Under the pieces are notes generated by a model. The model was given only the letters and a program-made list of their open reading frames with translations, had not been told where the DNA came from and ran no database searches. Positions 7,475-14,755 of a DNA stretch of 64,000 nucleotides are shown here, one piece after another. Within the stretch, counting starts at the first letter, position 1; each line of letters begins with the position of its first letter. Origin of the DNA: Cryptoclostridium sp964637365 (lineage in GTDB: Bacteria > Bacillota > Dehalobacteriia > UBA7702); NCBI GenBank assembly GCA_964637365.1, contig CAZWWH010000006.1:1-64000 (forward strand), written 5' to 3'. The translations under genes were made by a program, and so were the position numbers.

Positions 7475-8317
7475 ATGTCTGTTAGCTTCTCAATCGCGCA
7501 AAAACAGCGTTTGGTGGAACTCAATGCCGAAGAATGCGCTGTGGAACAGGAATTTGAGGATGTGAAATCTAGGGAAAAGGCCTTTAAAGAAATGGAGCAA
7601 GCCCTTATCAATGAAAATAGGGACGCTCTTTTTGCCCTGCGTGACGGCGTTCGTCGCCCCATCCTTTGCGAAATTGAAACAAAATTGGTAAAGTGGCTCA
7701 CGGAGGAGGAAGGCTTTACGCAGGTTGTTACTCCGGTAATGCTGCCCGCGAAAATGTTGGAAAAAATGACGATCGGTGAGGAGCATCCTTTGACCAAACA
7801 GGTTTTTTGGGTGGACAAGAACAAATGTCTCCGTCCCATGCTGGCGCCGAATCTTTATGACATGATGCGCAGTTTGCAAAAGGTTTGGGGCAATCCTGTG
7901 CGCATTTTTGAGGTGGGTCCATGCTTCCGTAAGGAAAGCCAGGGGGCAGAGCACCTCAATGAGTTTACGATGCTGAATTTTGTGGAATTAGGCGGCGTTA
8001 AAGATGGTGAACAGATGGATCGTTTGCGTCATCTGGCAATCAGGGCGATGGAAGTCATTGGCTTTGACGGATATGAGCTTATTTCTGAAGAAAGTGTTGT
8101 CTATGGGGAAACTCTCGATATTGTGGCCGAAGATTTGGAAATTGCCTCCGGTGCCTACGGTCCTCATTTCCTCGATGATAAATGGGGTATTTTCGATACC
8201 TGGGTAGGCCTCGGCTTTGGCTTGGAACGAATCGCTATGATGAAGGAAAATTATCACAATATTAAACGCGTGGGACGCAGTCTTGCGTATCTCAATGGCG
8301 CTCGACTCAATATATGA
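7475..8317 (+). CDS. pylSc: Pyrrolysyl-tRNA synthetase catalytic subunit (PylSc)
   Basis: This subunit activates pyrrolysine with ATP and charges tRNA-Pyl, enabling UAG decoding. It is 280 residues long, equal to the catalytic half of the archaeal enzyme and of Desulfitobacterium PylSc, with no N-terminal domain. Class II motif 2 is FEVGPCFRKES (145-155) and motif 3 is GLGFGLERIAMM (245-256). Residues matching the Methanosarcina mazei pocket are A124, L127, Y128 and M131 (for A302, L305, Y306 and L309), N168 (N346), V170 (for C348), Y210 (Y384) and W243 (W417), so the key Asn and Tyr are kept. ATG 7475 has GGAGAGG nine bases upstream; an in-frame TTG at 7448 is less likely. It heads the cassette, and its missing N-domain is encoded at 12661. 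Confidence 0.95.
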   Translation: MSVSFSIAQKQRLVELNAEECAVEQEFEDVKSREKAFKEMEQALINENRDALFALRDGVRRPILCEIETKLVKWLTEEEGFTQVVTPVMLPAKMLEKMTIGEEHPLTKQVFWVDKNKCLRPMLAPNLYDMMRSLQKVWGNPVRIFEVGPCFRKESQGAEHLNEFTMLNFVELGGVKDGEQMDRLRHLAIRAMEVIGFDGYELISEESVVYGETLDIVAEDLEIASGAYGPHFLDDKWGIFDTWVGLGFGLERIAMMKENYHNIKRVGRSLAYLNGARLNI

Positions 8318-8375
8318 CCGGCGAATGCGACTTCATCAATAAAAAACTATAAAAGAATGAGAGGTATTGGAGCCA

Positions 8376-9182
8376 ATGACAAGACTTACCACTGAGTGGA
8401 TCCAAAATATGGAAAAAGAACTTCCGCAATGGACTCAGAAATTGGAACGGCAGAGCAATATGTCTTTACTGAATCTGGCTTCTCTCGGCGGCGACGTGTC
8501 TCGTGGCCGAGTCAAAAGTGCGTCATGGCGTTTAAAGGTAGCTGTGGTGCCTGTTACTGCCGGTCTTGGCATTATAAGTACGTTCTGTCATCAGGTGGCT
8601 GCCATTATTCATCATATGGGCTTTGAAGTTTTTGTAACCAAAGCTACCGATGTGTCTGGTATATATGAGGCCACGCAAAATGGCGCCGGCGTGATTTTTA
8701 TGGCCGATGACAAATATTTTTTGGCGATGAATTTTAATAAAAATTTAGTTGTTGAAAATTCCGATGCTACTGCCCGAGGCTTTGTGGCCGCTTTAGAAGG
8801 CGCTGCCGGTGGTTTACGGGATAAAGAAGTGCTGGTTATGGGCGGAGGACGAGTGGGGCGTGCCGCACTATCATTCCTGCGATGTCGAGGTGCAGACGGC
8901 GTGGTTTACGACCAAGATGCTGAAGTACTGAAGCAGCTTCAGGCAGAAGGATGGCGTACGACCAAATGTCTTGAGAAGGTTAAAGAATATCCCCTAGTAG
9001 TGGATTGCACCTTTTCAGAAGGTGGCTGGCTAAAAAAGGAAATGCTTCATCCTGAAGTAATCTTTGCTTCTCCTGCTGTTCCTCTTTCTTTGGATGAAGA
9101 AGCAGCGGAGGCATTAGGCGACCGGGTGATTCACGATTTATTGCAGCTGGGAGTCATCACCATGCTGGCTATGGCCTGTTAA
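8376..9182 (+). CDS. pylD: Pyrrolysine biosynthesis dehydrogenase PylD
   Basis: PylD oxidises (3R)-3-methyl-D-ornithyl-N6-L-lysine with NAD+; the product closes to the pyrroline ring of pyrrolysine. The 268-residue protein shows the family's KVAVVPVTAGLGIISTF and DVSGIYEATQNGAGVIFMAD blocks, then a Rossmann glycine pattern (VLVMGGGRVGRAAL), and ends with a conserved pre-terminal segment. ATG 8376 gives MTRLTTEW; a TTG three codons upstream at 8367 is closer to the GAGAGG ribosome site and cannot be excluded. It lies 58 bases after pylSc, in the same direction, and is closed by a strong terminator before pylT. Confidence 0.93.
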   Translation: MTRLTTEWIQNMEKELPQWTQKLERQSNMSLLNLASLGGDVSRGRVKSASWRLKVAVVPVTAGLGIISTFCHQVAAIIHHMGFEVFVTKATDVSGIYEATQNGAGVIFMADDKYFLAMNFNKNLVVENSDATARGFVAALEGAAGGLRDKEVLVMGGGRVGRAALSFLRCRGADGVVYDQDAEVLKQLQAEGWRTTKCLEKVKEYPLVVDCTFSEGGWLKKEMLHPEVIFASPAVPLSLDEEAAEALGDRVIHDLLQLGVITMLAMAC

Positions 9183-9201
9183 GTTGATTTTGATTATCAT
9201 A

Positions 9202-9244
9202 CCGACCCATTGTGATTTTTTTGCTCCGATGGGTCGGTTTTTTT
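9202..9244 (+). terminator. Terminator between pylD and pylT
   Basis: The nine-pair stem CCGACCCAT/ATGGGTCGG (9202-9210 and 9229-9237) is followed by seven T. It separates the pylSc-pylD unit from the tRNA gene. Confidence 0.9.
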
Positions 9245-9255
9245 GTTGATACTCC

Positions 9256-9284
9256 TTGATTCGCGTTTTTATGTATGATATAAT
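9256..9284 (+). promoter_or_regulatory. Promoter of pylT
   Basis: TTGATT (9256-9261) and a perfect TATAAT (9279-9284) are spaced by 17 bases. The tRNA 5' end (9297) lies about six bases past the expected transcription start, so the tRNA gene has its own strong promoter inside the cassette. Confidence 0.85.
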
Positions 9285-9296
9285 AACCTTGCATAT

Positions 9297-9369
9297 GGGG
9301 GATGGATCGTGATTGATCATATGGACTCTAAATCCATGCAGCCGGGTGAAACTCCCGGATTCCCCGCCA
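9297..9369 (+). tRNA. pylT: tRNA-Pyl with CUA anticodon
   Basis: A 73-base amber-suppressor tRNA with encoded CCA. I can fold it by hand. The acceptor is GGGGGAT/ATTCCCC (seven pairs, one G-U), followed by a single base before the D stem. The D stem is GATC/GATC with a six-base loop that lacks the usual GG pair. The anticodon stem has six pairs (TATGGA/TCCATG) around CTCTAAA, with CTA at 9328-9330. The variable loop is three bases (CAG), and the T arm is CCGGG/CCCGG around TGAAACT. A six-pair anticodon stem, short D loop, one-base acceptor-D linker and three-base variable loop are the known hallmarks of tRNA-Pyl. It has its own promoter. Confidence 0.97.
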
Positions 9370-9381
9370 GAATATCTTTTT

Positions 9382-9450
9382 TGAAGGGAAACCTTCACGT
9401 TTTAAATAGATAAAAATAACCGAAAACCGGACTTTGCCGTCTGGTTTCTC
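9382..9450 (+). terminator. Two hairpins between pylT and pylB
   Basis: The first is TGAAGG-GAAA-CCTTCA (9382-9397) followed by CGTTTT. The second is AAACCGGAC/GTCTGGTTT (9424-9432 and 9439-9447, one G-U) followed by CTCTTTTA. Neither has a long T run, so they may act as partial terminators or as processing ends that let some transcription continue into pylB (inference). Confidence 0.5.
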
Positions 9451-9517
9451 TTTTATCCGACTCCTGCAGGCGGGGGCTGCGTCAGACGGAAATTTTATAG
9501 GATTATGGAGATCGATT

Positions 9518-10558
9518 ATGAACACAAAAGAAATCATCGCCAAGGCTTTGTCGGAACAAGCTTTGACGAAAGAAGAAATCATCGCAGTCCTTTCGGCTAC
9601 CGAAAAGGATGTATTGGATGATTTGTTCCGTTCTGCCCAAGAAGCCCGCGCTAAGTACTTTGGAACTAAAATTTTTCTTTATGGCTTTGTCTATTTTTCC
9701 ACCTGGTGTCGGAATAATTGCAGCTTCTGCTACTACCGTTCCTCTAACGATGCTACTATTCGTTACCGCAAATCCGGGGATGAAGTGCGAGAAATCGCCA
9801 AAGGCCTGGCAGAATCCGGTGTGCATCTTCTTGACTTGACTATGGGAGAGGATCCGGAATACCATAAGGAAAATTTTCAAAGCGTTTTGGATCTGGTAGA
9901 GCAGATTCATGAGGATAACCATCTTCCCATCATGATTTCACCAGGTGTGGTCAGCAATGATTTGATTGAGAAATTTGCTGACAGAGGTGTTGCATTCTAT
10001 GCGTTGTACCAAGAGACATACAATCGGGAATTGTTTAAAAATTTGCGATTGCACCAGGACTTTGATGAACGAATGAATGCGAAAGTTTACGCCCGCCGTC
10101 AAGGAATTCATATTGAGGAAGGTCTCATGACAGGCCTTGGGGAGACGGTAGAGGATTTGGCCGACGCCCTTTTGGCTATGGGAGAATTGAATGCCAGCCA
10201 ACTCCGAGTGATGACCTTTGTACCTCAGTGCGGTACTCCCATGGAAAAAATGGAAGCCCAAAATCATGATATGGAACTGAAAATTATCGCCATGCTTCGT
10301 TTGATGTATCCCGAGGTTTTAATTCCTGCGTCTTTGGATGTGGAAGGTCTGGCCGGTCTGACCAGCCGTATTATGGCCGGTAGCAACGTTGTGACCTCCA
10401 TTATTCCGCCGACTTCGGGGCTGGCCGGAGTTGCCCAAAGTACCAAGGATGTGGCTGATGGCAGCCGTACCGTGGCCGGCGTAACGCCTCACTTAGAATC
10501 CATGGGGCTCCGCGTTGCCACGGTGGAAGAATATAAGGAATGGCTGGCCACGCACTAA
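9518..10558 (+). CDS. pylB: Methylornithine synthase PylB (radical SAM)
   Basis: PylB is a lysine mutase that rearranges L-lysine to (3R)-3-methyl-D-ornithine, the first step of pyrrolysine synthesis. The radical SAM cluster motif is C64-x3-C68-x2-C71 in TWCRNNCSFCYYR, followed by the BioB/HydE-like barrel. Its length of 346 residues is normal. ATG 9518 has GGAG seven bases upstream; the longer open frame reaching 9434 lacks a ribosome site. The stop TAA overlaps the pylC start by one base (TAATG), so the two are translationally coupled. Confidence 0.95.
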   Translation: MNTKEIIAKALSEQALTKEEIIAVLSATEKDVLDDLFRSAQEARAKYFGTKIFLYGFVYFSTWCRNNCSFCYYRSSNDATIRYRKSGDEVREIAKGLAESGVHLLDLTMGEDPEYHKENFQSVLDLVEQIHEDNHLPIMISPGVVSNDLIEKFADRGVAFYALYQETYNRELFKNLRLHQDFDERMNAKVYARRQGIHIEEGLMTGLGETVEDLADALLAMGELNASQLRVMTFVPQCGTPMEKMEAQNHDMELKIIAMLRLMYPEVLIPASLDVEGLAGLTSRIMAGSNVVTSIIPPTSGLAGVAQSTKDVADGSRTVAGVTPHLESMGLRVATVEEYKEWLATH

Positions 10559-11724
10559 TGGAGAAAAAATATATTGTCGTTATTGGTGGAAAGCTTCAGG
10601 GGATTGAGGCCCTTTATCTCGCTCAAAAGGCGAACATCGAAACAATTTTAATTGATAAAAATCCTCTTGCGTTAGGGCAAAAATTTTGCAATAGATTTCT
10701 CTGCCAAGATGTGATAGACTATACAAGAGATTTGCTGTCCCTTTTCCAAAATGCGGCCTTTGTGTTGCCGGCATTGGAGGATCTGGAGACATTGCGAGTT
10801 TTGAAAAAACTCAGCGATGAACACGGGTTCACGCTGATTTATGACGAACACGCTTACAGTATTTCGTCATCGAAAATTCTTTCGGATCAGGCCATGGCCC
10901 AACGGTCTTTGCCGGTACCCCTATATTATCCGGAGGGAAGCTTTCCCTATGTGGTGAAACCTTCTACTGCCAGTTGTAGTCAAGGGGTGCAAAAAATCAA
11001 TACACCTGAGGAAATGGAGTCCTTTCTAAAAAATCACAGCAGAGAAGAATGGGTGATTCAGGAGTTTTTGGAGGGGCCTTCCTATTCCATTGAAATCATC
11101 GGGACACCGGGAAATTACAATACGTATCACATCACGGAATTGTTTATGGATGAGGGATATGACTGCAAACGGGTACTTTCCCGACCAAATTTTCCGAAAA
11201 TTTTAAAAAATCGCTTCCAAACCATTGCATTGGAGTTGGGAGAGATGGTACAATTAAAGGGTATTATGGATGTGGAGGTCATCGAGAAAAACGGTGAACT
11301 GAAGATTTTGGAAATTGACGCCAGAATCCCAAGCCAAACGCCGATTACGGTGTACCATGCCACAGGTATTAATATGATATGTGAGATGTATCAGAAGTTT
11401 TATGACGCTTCTTTTTCGACCGAGGTTTGGGACAAGGAACGATTTGTTTCTTTGGAGCAAATTGAAGTCAATCACGGTCGCATAAAAATCTCCGGCGAGC
11501 ATATTATGACCCACAGTGGGGTTGTTTCCTTAAAGGAAAATTTCTGTGGGGCGGACGAGGCTATCACCGACTACAAGCCGGGAGCCCCTTCCTGGAATGC
11601 CACGTTGATTAATATTGCGGACACTGCTGAAGCCTTAGATACAAAGAGGGCTAAAGTATTCGACGCCATCGGCGTTCTGCAGGGCGAAGCCATGGAGGTC
11701 ATGGACCCTGAACCTATTTTATGA
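10558..11724 (+). CDS. pylC: 3-methylornithine--lysine ligase PylC (ATP-grasp)
   Basis: PylC joins (3R)-3-methyl-D-ornithine to the epsilon amino group of L-lysine with ATP. The 388-residue protein begins with a Rossmann-like preATP-grasp (YIVVIGGKLQGIEALYLAQK), then the ATP-grasp fold with YVVKPSTASCSQGVQ and a metal-binding KILEIDARIPSQTP. The start ATG overlaps the pylB stop. It is followed after 60 bases by the methyltransferase gene, with no terminator between them. Confidence 0.94.
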   Translation: MEKKYIVVIGGKLQGIEALYLAQKANIETILIDKNPLALGQKFCNRFLCQDVIDYTRDLLSLFQNAAFVLPALEDLETLRVLKKLSDEHGFTLIYDEHAYSISSSKILSDQAMAQRSLPVPLYYPEGSFPYVVKPSTASCSQGVQKINTPEEMESFLKNHSREEWVIQEFLEGPSYSIEIIGTPGNYNTYHITELFMDEGYDCKRVLSRPNFPKILKNRFQTIALELGEMVQLKGIMDVEVIEKNGELKILEIDARIPSQTPITVYHATGINMICEMYQKFYDASFSTEVWDKERFVSLEQIEVNHGRIKISGEHIMTHSGVVSLKENFCGADEAITDYKPGAPSWNATLINIADTAEALDTKRAKVFDAIGVLQGEAMEVMDPEPIL

Positions 11725-11748
11725 ATGTTATGCACGGCGTGCAAACAG

Positions 11749-11766
11749 AAATAAAGTACTTTATTT
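11749..11766. repeat. 18-base palindrome before the methyltransferase gene
   Basis: AAATAAAG-TA-CTTTATTT is a perfect palindrome lying just before the ribosome site AAAGGAGG. It could be an operator, or a 5' stem that stabilises the downstream message. No function can be shown from sequence. Confidence 0.4.
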
Positions 11767-11784
11767 TTAAAGGAGGATACTCAA

Positions 11785-12597
11785 ATGCTTATCGTAGGTG
11801 AACTTATCAACACCAGCCGTAAGGCAATCAAAGAAGCTGTTGAAAAACAGGACAAAGCTTATATCCAGCAGATCGCTCAGGAAGAAGCTGCTGCCGGCGC
11901 AGACTACATTGATGTAAACTGCGGCACCCAGTTCGGCAAAGAAGTCGAAACCATGGAATGGCTTGTAAGAACCATCTGTGAAGTTATCAAAGACAAACCC
12001 CTCTGCATTGACAGCCCCGACGCTGGCGCTTTGGATGCCGGTCTTGCTTTGGTAAAAGAATTGCAGCCCCAATTCCAGCCCATGATCAACTCCATCAACT
12101 TTGAACAAGAACGTTACAAAGAAGTTCTTCCTCTCGTAACCAAATACGATGCTAAAATCGTTGCTCTCTTGATGGATGACACTGGTATGCCTGTTACCGC
12201 TGAAGATCGTCTTGGCGTTGCTGACAATCTTTACAAAGGCCTTACCGAAGCTGGCGTTCCTGAAGAAAACATCTACTTTGACCCCCTCGTAAAACCCATC
12301 AGCGTTTCTGACAAAGCTGGTTTGGAAGTTTTGCAGACTGTAAAACTCCTCACCGAAAAATATCCCAAATGCCACAAAATGTGCGGTCTTTCCAACGTTT
12401 CCTTCGGTCTCCCCAACAGAAAAGTTTTGAACAGCTTCTTCGTTGCTCAGACCATGGTTCTTGGTATGGACGGTTACATCGTCAATCCCTGCGATAAATT
12501 GATGATGGGTACCATCGCTGCTGGTCAAGCTCTCATCGGCGACGACCAATTCTGCATGGGTTACCTCACCGCTCATCGCAACGGCTTGTACGACTAA
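11785..12597 (+). CDS. Methyltetrahydrofolate/corrinoid methyltransferase (MtgA/AcsE-like)
   Basis: This 270-residue pterin-binding TIM-barrel enzyme belongs to the family of AcsE, the MetH folate domain and Desulfitobacterium MtgA, which move a methyl group between a corrinoid protein and tetrahydrofolate. The barrel motifs are GADYIDVNCGTQ, LCIDSPDAGALDAGL, INSINFE and GLSNVSFGLPNRK, with DPLVKPIS in between. It lies between pylC and pylSn with a strong ribosome site (AAAGGAGG). Its codon use is strongly biased to a few codons, as in gdhA, suggesting high expression. The likely role is taking methyl groups from methylamine- or betaine-derived methylcorrinoid into folate metabolism (inference). 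The stop is TAA followed in frame by TAG, TGA and TAA. Confidence 0.88.
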   Translation: MLIVGELINTSRKAIKEAVEKQDKAYIQQIAQEEAAAGADYIDVNCGTQFGKEVETMEWLVRTICEVIKDKPLCIDSPDAGALDAGLALVKELQPQFQPMINSINFEQERYKEVLPLVTKYDAKIVALLMDDTGMPVTAEDRLGVADNLYKGLTEAGVPEENIYFDPLVKPISVSDKAGLEVLQTVKLLTEKYPKCHKMCGLSNVSFGLPNRKVLNSFFVAQTMVLGMDGYIVNPCDKLMMGTIAAGQALIGDDQFCMGYLTAHRNGLYD

Positions 12598-12606
12598 TAG
12601 TGATAA
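12595..12606 (+). other. Four consecutive in-frame stop codons of all three types
   Basis: After the last sense codon (GAC) the frame reads TAA, TAG, TGA, TAA. TAA comes first, so the amber codon is not needed for termination. In an organism that can read UAG as pyrrolysine, such a stack guarantees release for a highly expressed gene (inference). Confidence 0.9.
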
Positions 12607-12613
12607 GGTTTTT

Positions 12614-12646
12614 AGGGGAGGTCTGGGACCTCCCCTTTCACTTTCT
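12614..12646 (+). terminator. Hairpin between the methyltransferase gene and pylSn
   Basis: AGGGGAGGTC (12614-12623) pairs perfectly with GACCTCCCCT (12627-12636) around TGG, followed by TTCACTTTCT. It is a strong stem with a weak T tract, so partial termination or 3' end protection is likely. That would allow high methyltransferase and low pylSn output. Confidence 0.65.
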
Positions 12647-12660
12647 CAGGAGTGTGAATT

Positions 12661-12984
12661 ATGGCTGCTGAAAGTAACAAAAGATATTACCGCAAGCATG
12701 TAGATTTTTTCCGTTTGTTAGAAAAAATTAAATTGTGGCCTTCAAGAAATGGCACCCTTCATGGGATCCGATCCATTAAAATTAAGGGCGAATATGCCGA
12801 AATCACTACCCATTGCGGCAAAACTTTTATGGTTCGCAATTCCAAAAGCTGCCGGGCGGCCCGTTGGCTCAGAAACAAATGGATGAGAGGAACCTGTAAA
12901 GCCTGTAAAATCCCAGACTGGAAACTGGAAAAATATTCCAAAACCTATTTTACTCAGAGCTATGGCTCTGAACTTAATGATTAA
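12661..12984 (+). CDS. pylSn: Pyrrolysyl-tRNA synthetase N-terminal tRNA-binding subunit (PylSn)
   Basis: PylSn binds tRNA-Pyl tightly and supports charging by PylSc. In archaea it is the N-terminal domain of one PylS protein; in several bacteria it is a separate gene, as here. The 107 residues align with that domain through RNGTLHGIRSIKIKG, HCGKTFMVRNSKSCRAAR and MRGTCKACKIPD. The zinc ligands are kept: H34, C52, C79 and C82. ATG 12661 follows CAGGAG. It lies 4.3 kb downstream of pylSc, beyond the methyltransferase gene. Confidence 0.93.
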   Translation: MAAESNKRYYRKHVDFFRLLEKIKLWPSRNGTLHGIRSIKIKGEYAEITTHCGKTFMVRNSKSCRAARWLRNKWMRGTCKACKIPDWKLEKYSKTYFTQSYGSELND

Positions 12985-13153
12985 CGTAATTTTCCTATTG
13001 AATATTCCGGGACAACCCCGAAAGATGATAGATCAATGCTGCCATGAGTTCGGTTAGACTTTTGGATTTCGGAACGCATTATGGCATTAATATTCGACGT
13101 TCCTTTTGGTTGATATAAACACCAAACCCATACTTTTTTAAAGGAGAATTGTT

Positions 13154-14482
13154 ATGGAACTTAAAACTTTTATGGAAGGTATCAAAGCGAAAAACCCCAA
13201 CGAACCAGAATTTCATCAGGCTGTGGAAGAAGTTGCGATGACTTTGATTCCCTTCATCAACGAACACCCCGAATATGAAAAAGCAAAAATTCTCGAAAGA
13301 ATCGCTGAACCTGAAAGAGTCGTAATGTTCCGCGTTTCCTGGGTAGATGACAATGGTGAAATTCAAATCAACCGTGGTTTCCGTATTCAGATGAACAGCG
13401 CCATCGGCCCTTATAAAGGCGGTTTGCGTCTCCATCCCTCGGTCAACCTTGGCGTTTTGAAATTCTTGGCTTTTGAACAGGTCTTTAAAAACAGCCTGAC
13501 CACCCTTCCTATGGGCGGCGCCAAAGGTGGTTCCGACTTTAATCCCGCTGGCCGCAGCGATGGCGAAATTATGCGTTTCTGCCAGGCTTTCATGACCGAA
13601 TTATACCGTCATATTGGTCCTGATCTCGATGTTCCCGCTGGCGATATCGGTACCGGCGCTCGTGAAATTGGCTATATGTTTGGCCAATACAAAAAAATCC
13701 GCAATGAATTTACCGGCGTTCTTACTGGGAAAGGCCTTTCCTTCGGCGGCAGCTTGATTCGCCCCGAAGCCACCGGTTATGGACTTCTCTATTTTGTTAG
13801 GGAAATGGTGAAAGAAAAAGGTGAATCCATTGAAGGTAAAACCGTGGTGATTTCCGGTTCCGGGAATGTTGCTCTTTACGCTACGGAAAAAGCCCAGCAA
13901 TTTGGCGCTAAAGTGGTTACCTTGTCTGACTCCAACGGTTATGTCTATGACCCCAATGGTATTGATCTCGCTGTTGCCAAACAGATCAAAGAAGTGGAAC
14001 GCGGCCGCATCAAAGAATACGCCGAACGTGTTCCCGGCAGCGTTTATACCGAAGGTTGCCGTGGCATCTGGTCCGTCAAGTGCGATATTGCTCTTCCTTG
14101 CGCAACTCAGAATGAAATCAACGGCGAAGAAGCTGAAATTCTCGTTAAAAACGGCGTAAAATATGTGGCTGAAGGCGCTAATATGCCCTCCACACCCGAA
14201 GCCATCGACGTTTACCTCAAAAATGGTATTTACTATGCTCCTGGGAAAGCTGCCAATGCCGGCGGCGTTGCTACCAGCGGTTTAGAAATGTGCCAAAACT
14301 CCATGCGCTACAACTGGACTCGTGAAGAAGTCGATGAAAAATTGCAGCGCATCATGAAAGACATTTATGACAACGCTTATAGTGCTTCCCAAAAAGCCGG
14401 CGCCGAAGGCAACCTCATGGTCGGTGCTAACATTGCCGGTTTCATCAAAGTTGCTGACGCTATGATGGCACAAGGCGTATAA
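13154..14482 (+). CDS. gdhA: Glutamate dehydrogenase
   Basis: This hexameric amino-acid dehydrogenase interconverts 2-oxoglutarate plus ammonia and glutamate. The 442-residue length and the sequence (GPYKGGLRLHPSV, LPMGGAKGGSDFNP with the catalytic lysines, VPAGDIGTGAREIGYM, and the Rossmann SGSGNVALYATEKA) fit the small hexameric, often NADP-linked class. Coenzyme choice cannot be fixed by eye. A good ribosome site (AAAGGAGAA) and strong codon bias suggest high expression. It probably has its own transcript; a link to ammonia released from methylamines by Pyl enzymes is inference only. Confidence 0.95.
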   Translation: MELKTFMEGIKAKNPNEPEFHQAVEEVAMTLIPFINEHPEYEKAKILERIAEPERVVMFRVSWVDDNGEIQINRGFRIQMNSAIGPYKGGLRLHPSVNLGVLKFLAFEQVFKNSLTTLPMGGAKGGSDFNPAGRSDGEIMRFCQAFMTELYRHIGPDLDVPAGDIGTGAREIGYMFGQYKKIRNEFTGVLTGKGLSFGGSLIRPEATGYGLLYFVREMVKEKGESIEGKTVVISGSGNVALYATEKAQQFGAKVVTLSDSNGYVYDPNGIDLAVAKQIKEVERGRIKEYAERVPGSVYTEGCRGIWSVKCDIALPCATQNEINGEEAEILVKNGVKYVAEGANMPSTPEAIDVYLKNGIYYAPGKAANAGGVATSGLEMCQNSMRYNWTREEVDEKLQRIMKDIYDNAYSASQKAGAEGNLMVGANIAGFIKVADAMMAQGV

Positions 14483-14504
14483 TCGCAGACTTATTATGAA
14501 TATG

Positions 14505-14602
14505 AATGTCCGATGGCTGGAGCGCTCATTCGGAAAAGTTCCCAGGCAAAGCGTCTGTGTGCTGTTCCTTTGGCTCTTTGGCTATCGGGCATTTTCTTTT
14601 TT
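14505..14602 (+). terminator. Complex terminator structure after gdhA
   Basis: AATGTCCGATGGCT (14505-14518) can pair with GGCTATCGGGCATT (14580-14593) over 14 positions including three G-U pairs, closing a loop of about 60 bases, and is followed by TTCTTTTTT. The long loop makes it unusual; a plain shorter terminator is not evident here. Confidence 0.55.
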
Positions 14603-14755
14603 AGAAATTTGTTTGACTAATGGCGTTTCGCTATATCTCCTAAACCTTACATAGTTTGTTGGATGCCAGGGGACAAGGAGCCATTACTATTTCAGCAAAT
14701 CAGGAAAAGACAGTGGCGCAATTTTTTTATATACTTGATGCAAGGTGGTGAACCA

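Noticed and set aside
12598..12600. In-frame TAG at the end of the methyltransferase gene as a Pyl codon
   Set aside because: TAA precedes it directly, and TGA and TAA follow, so no extended product is possible.
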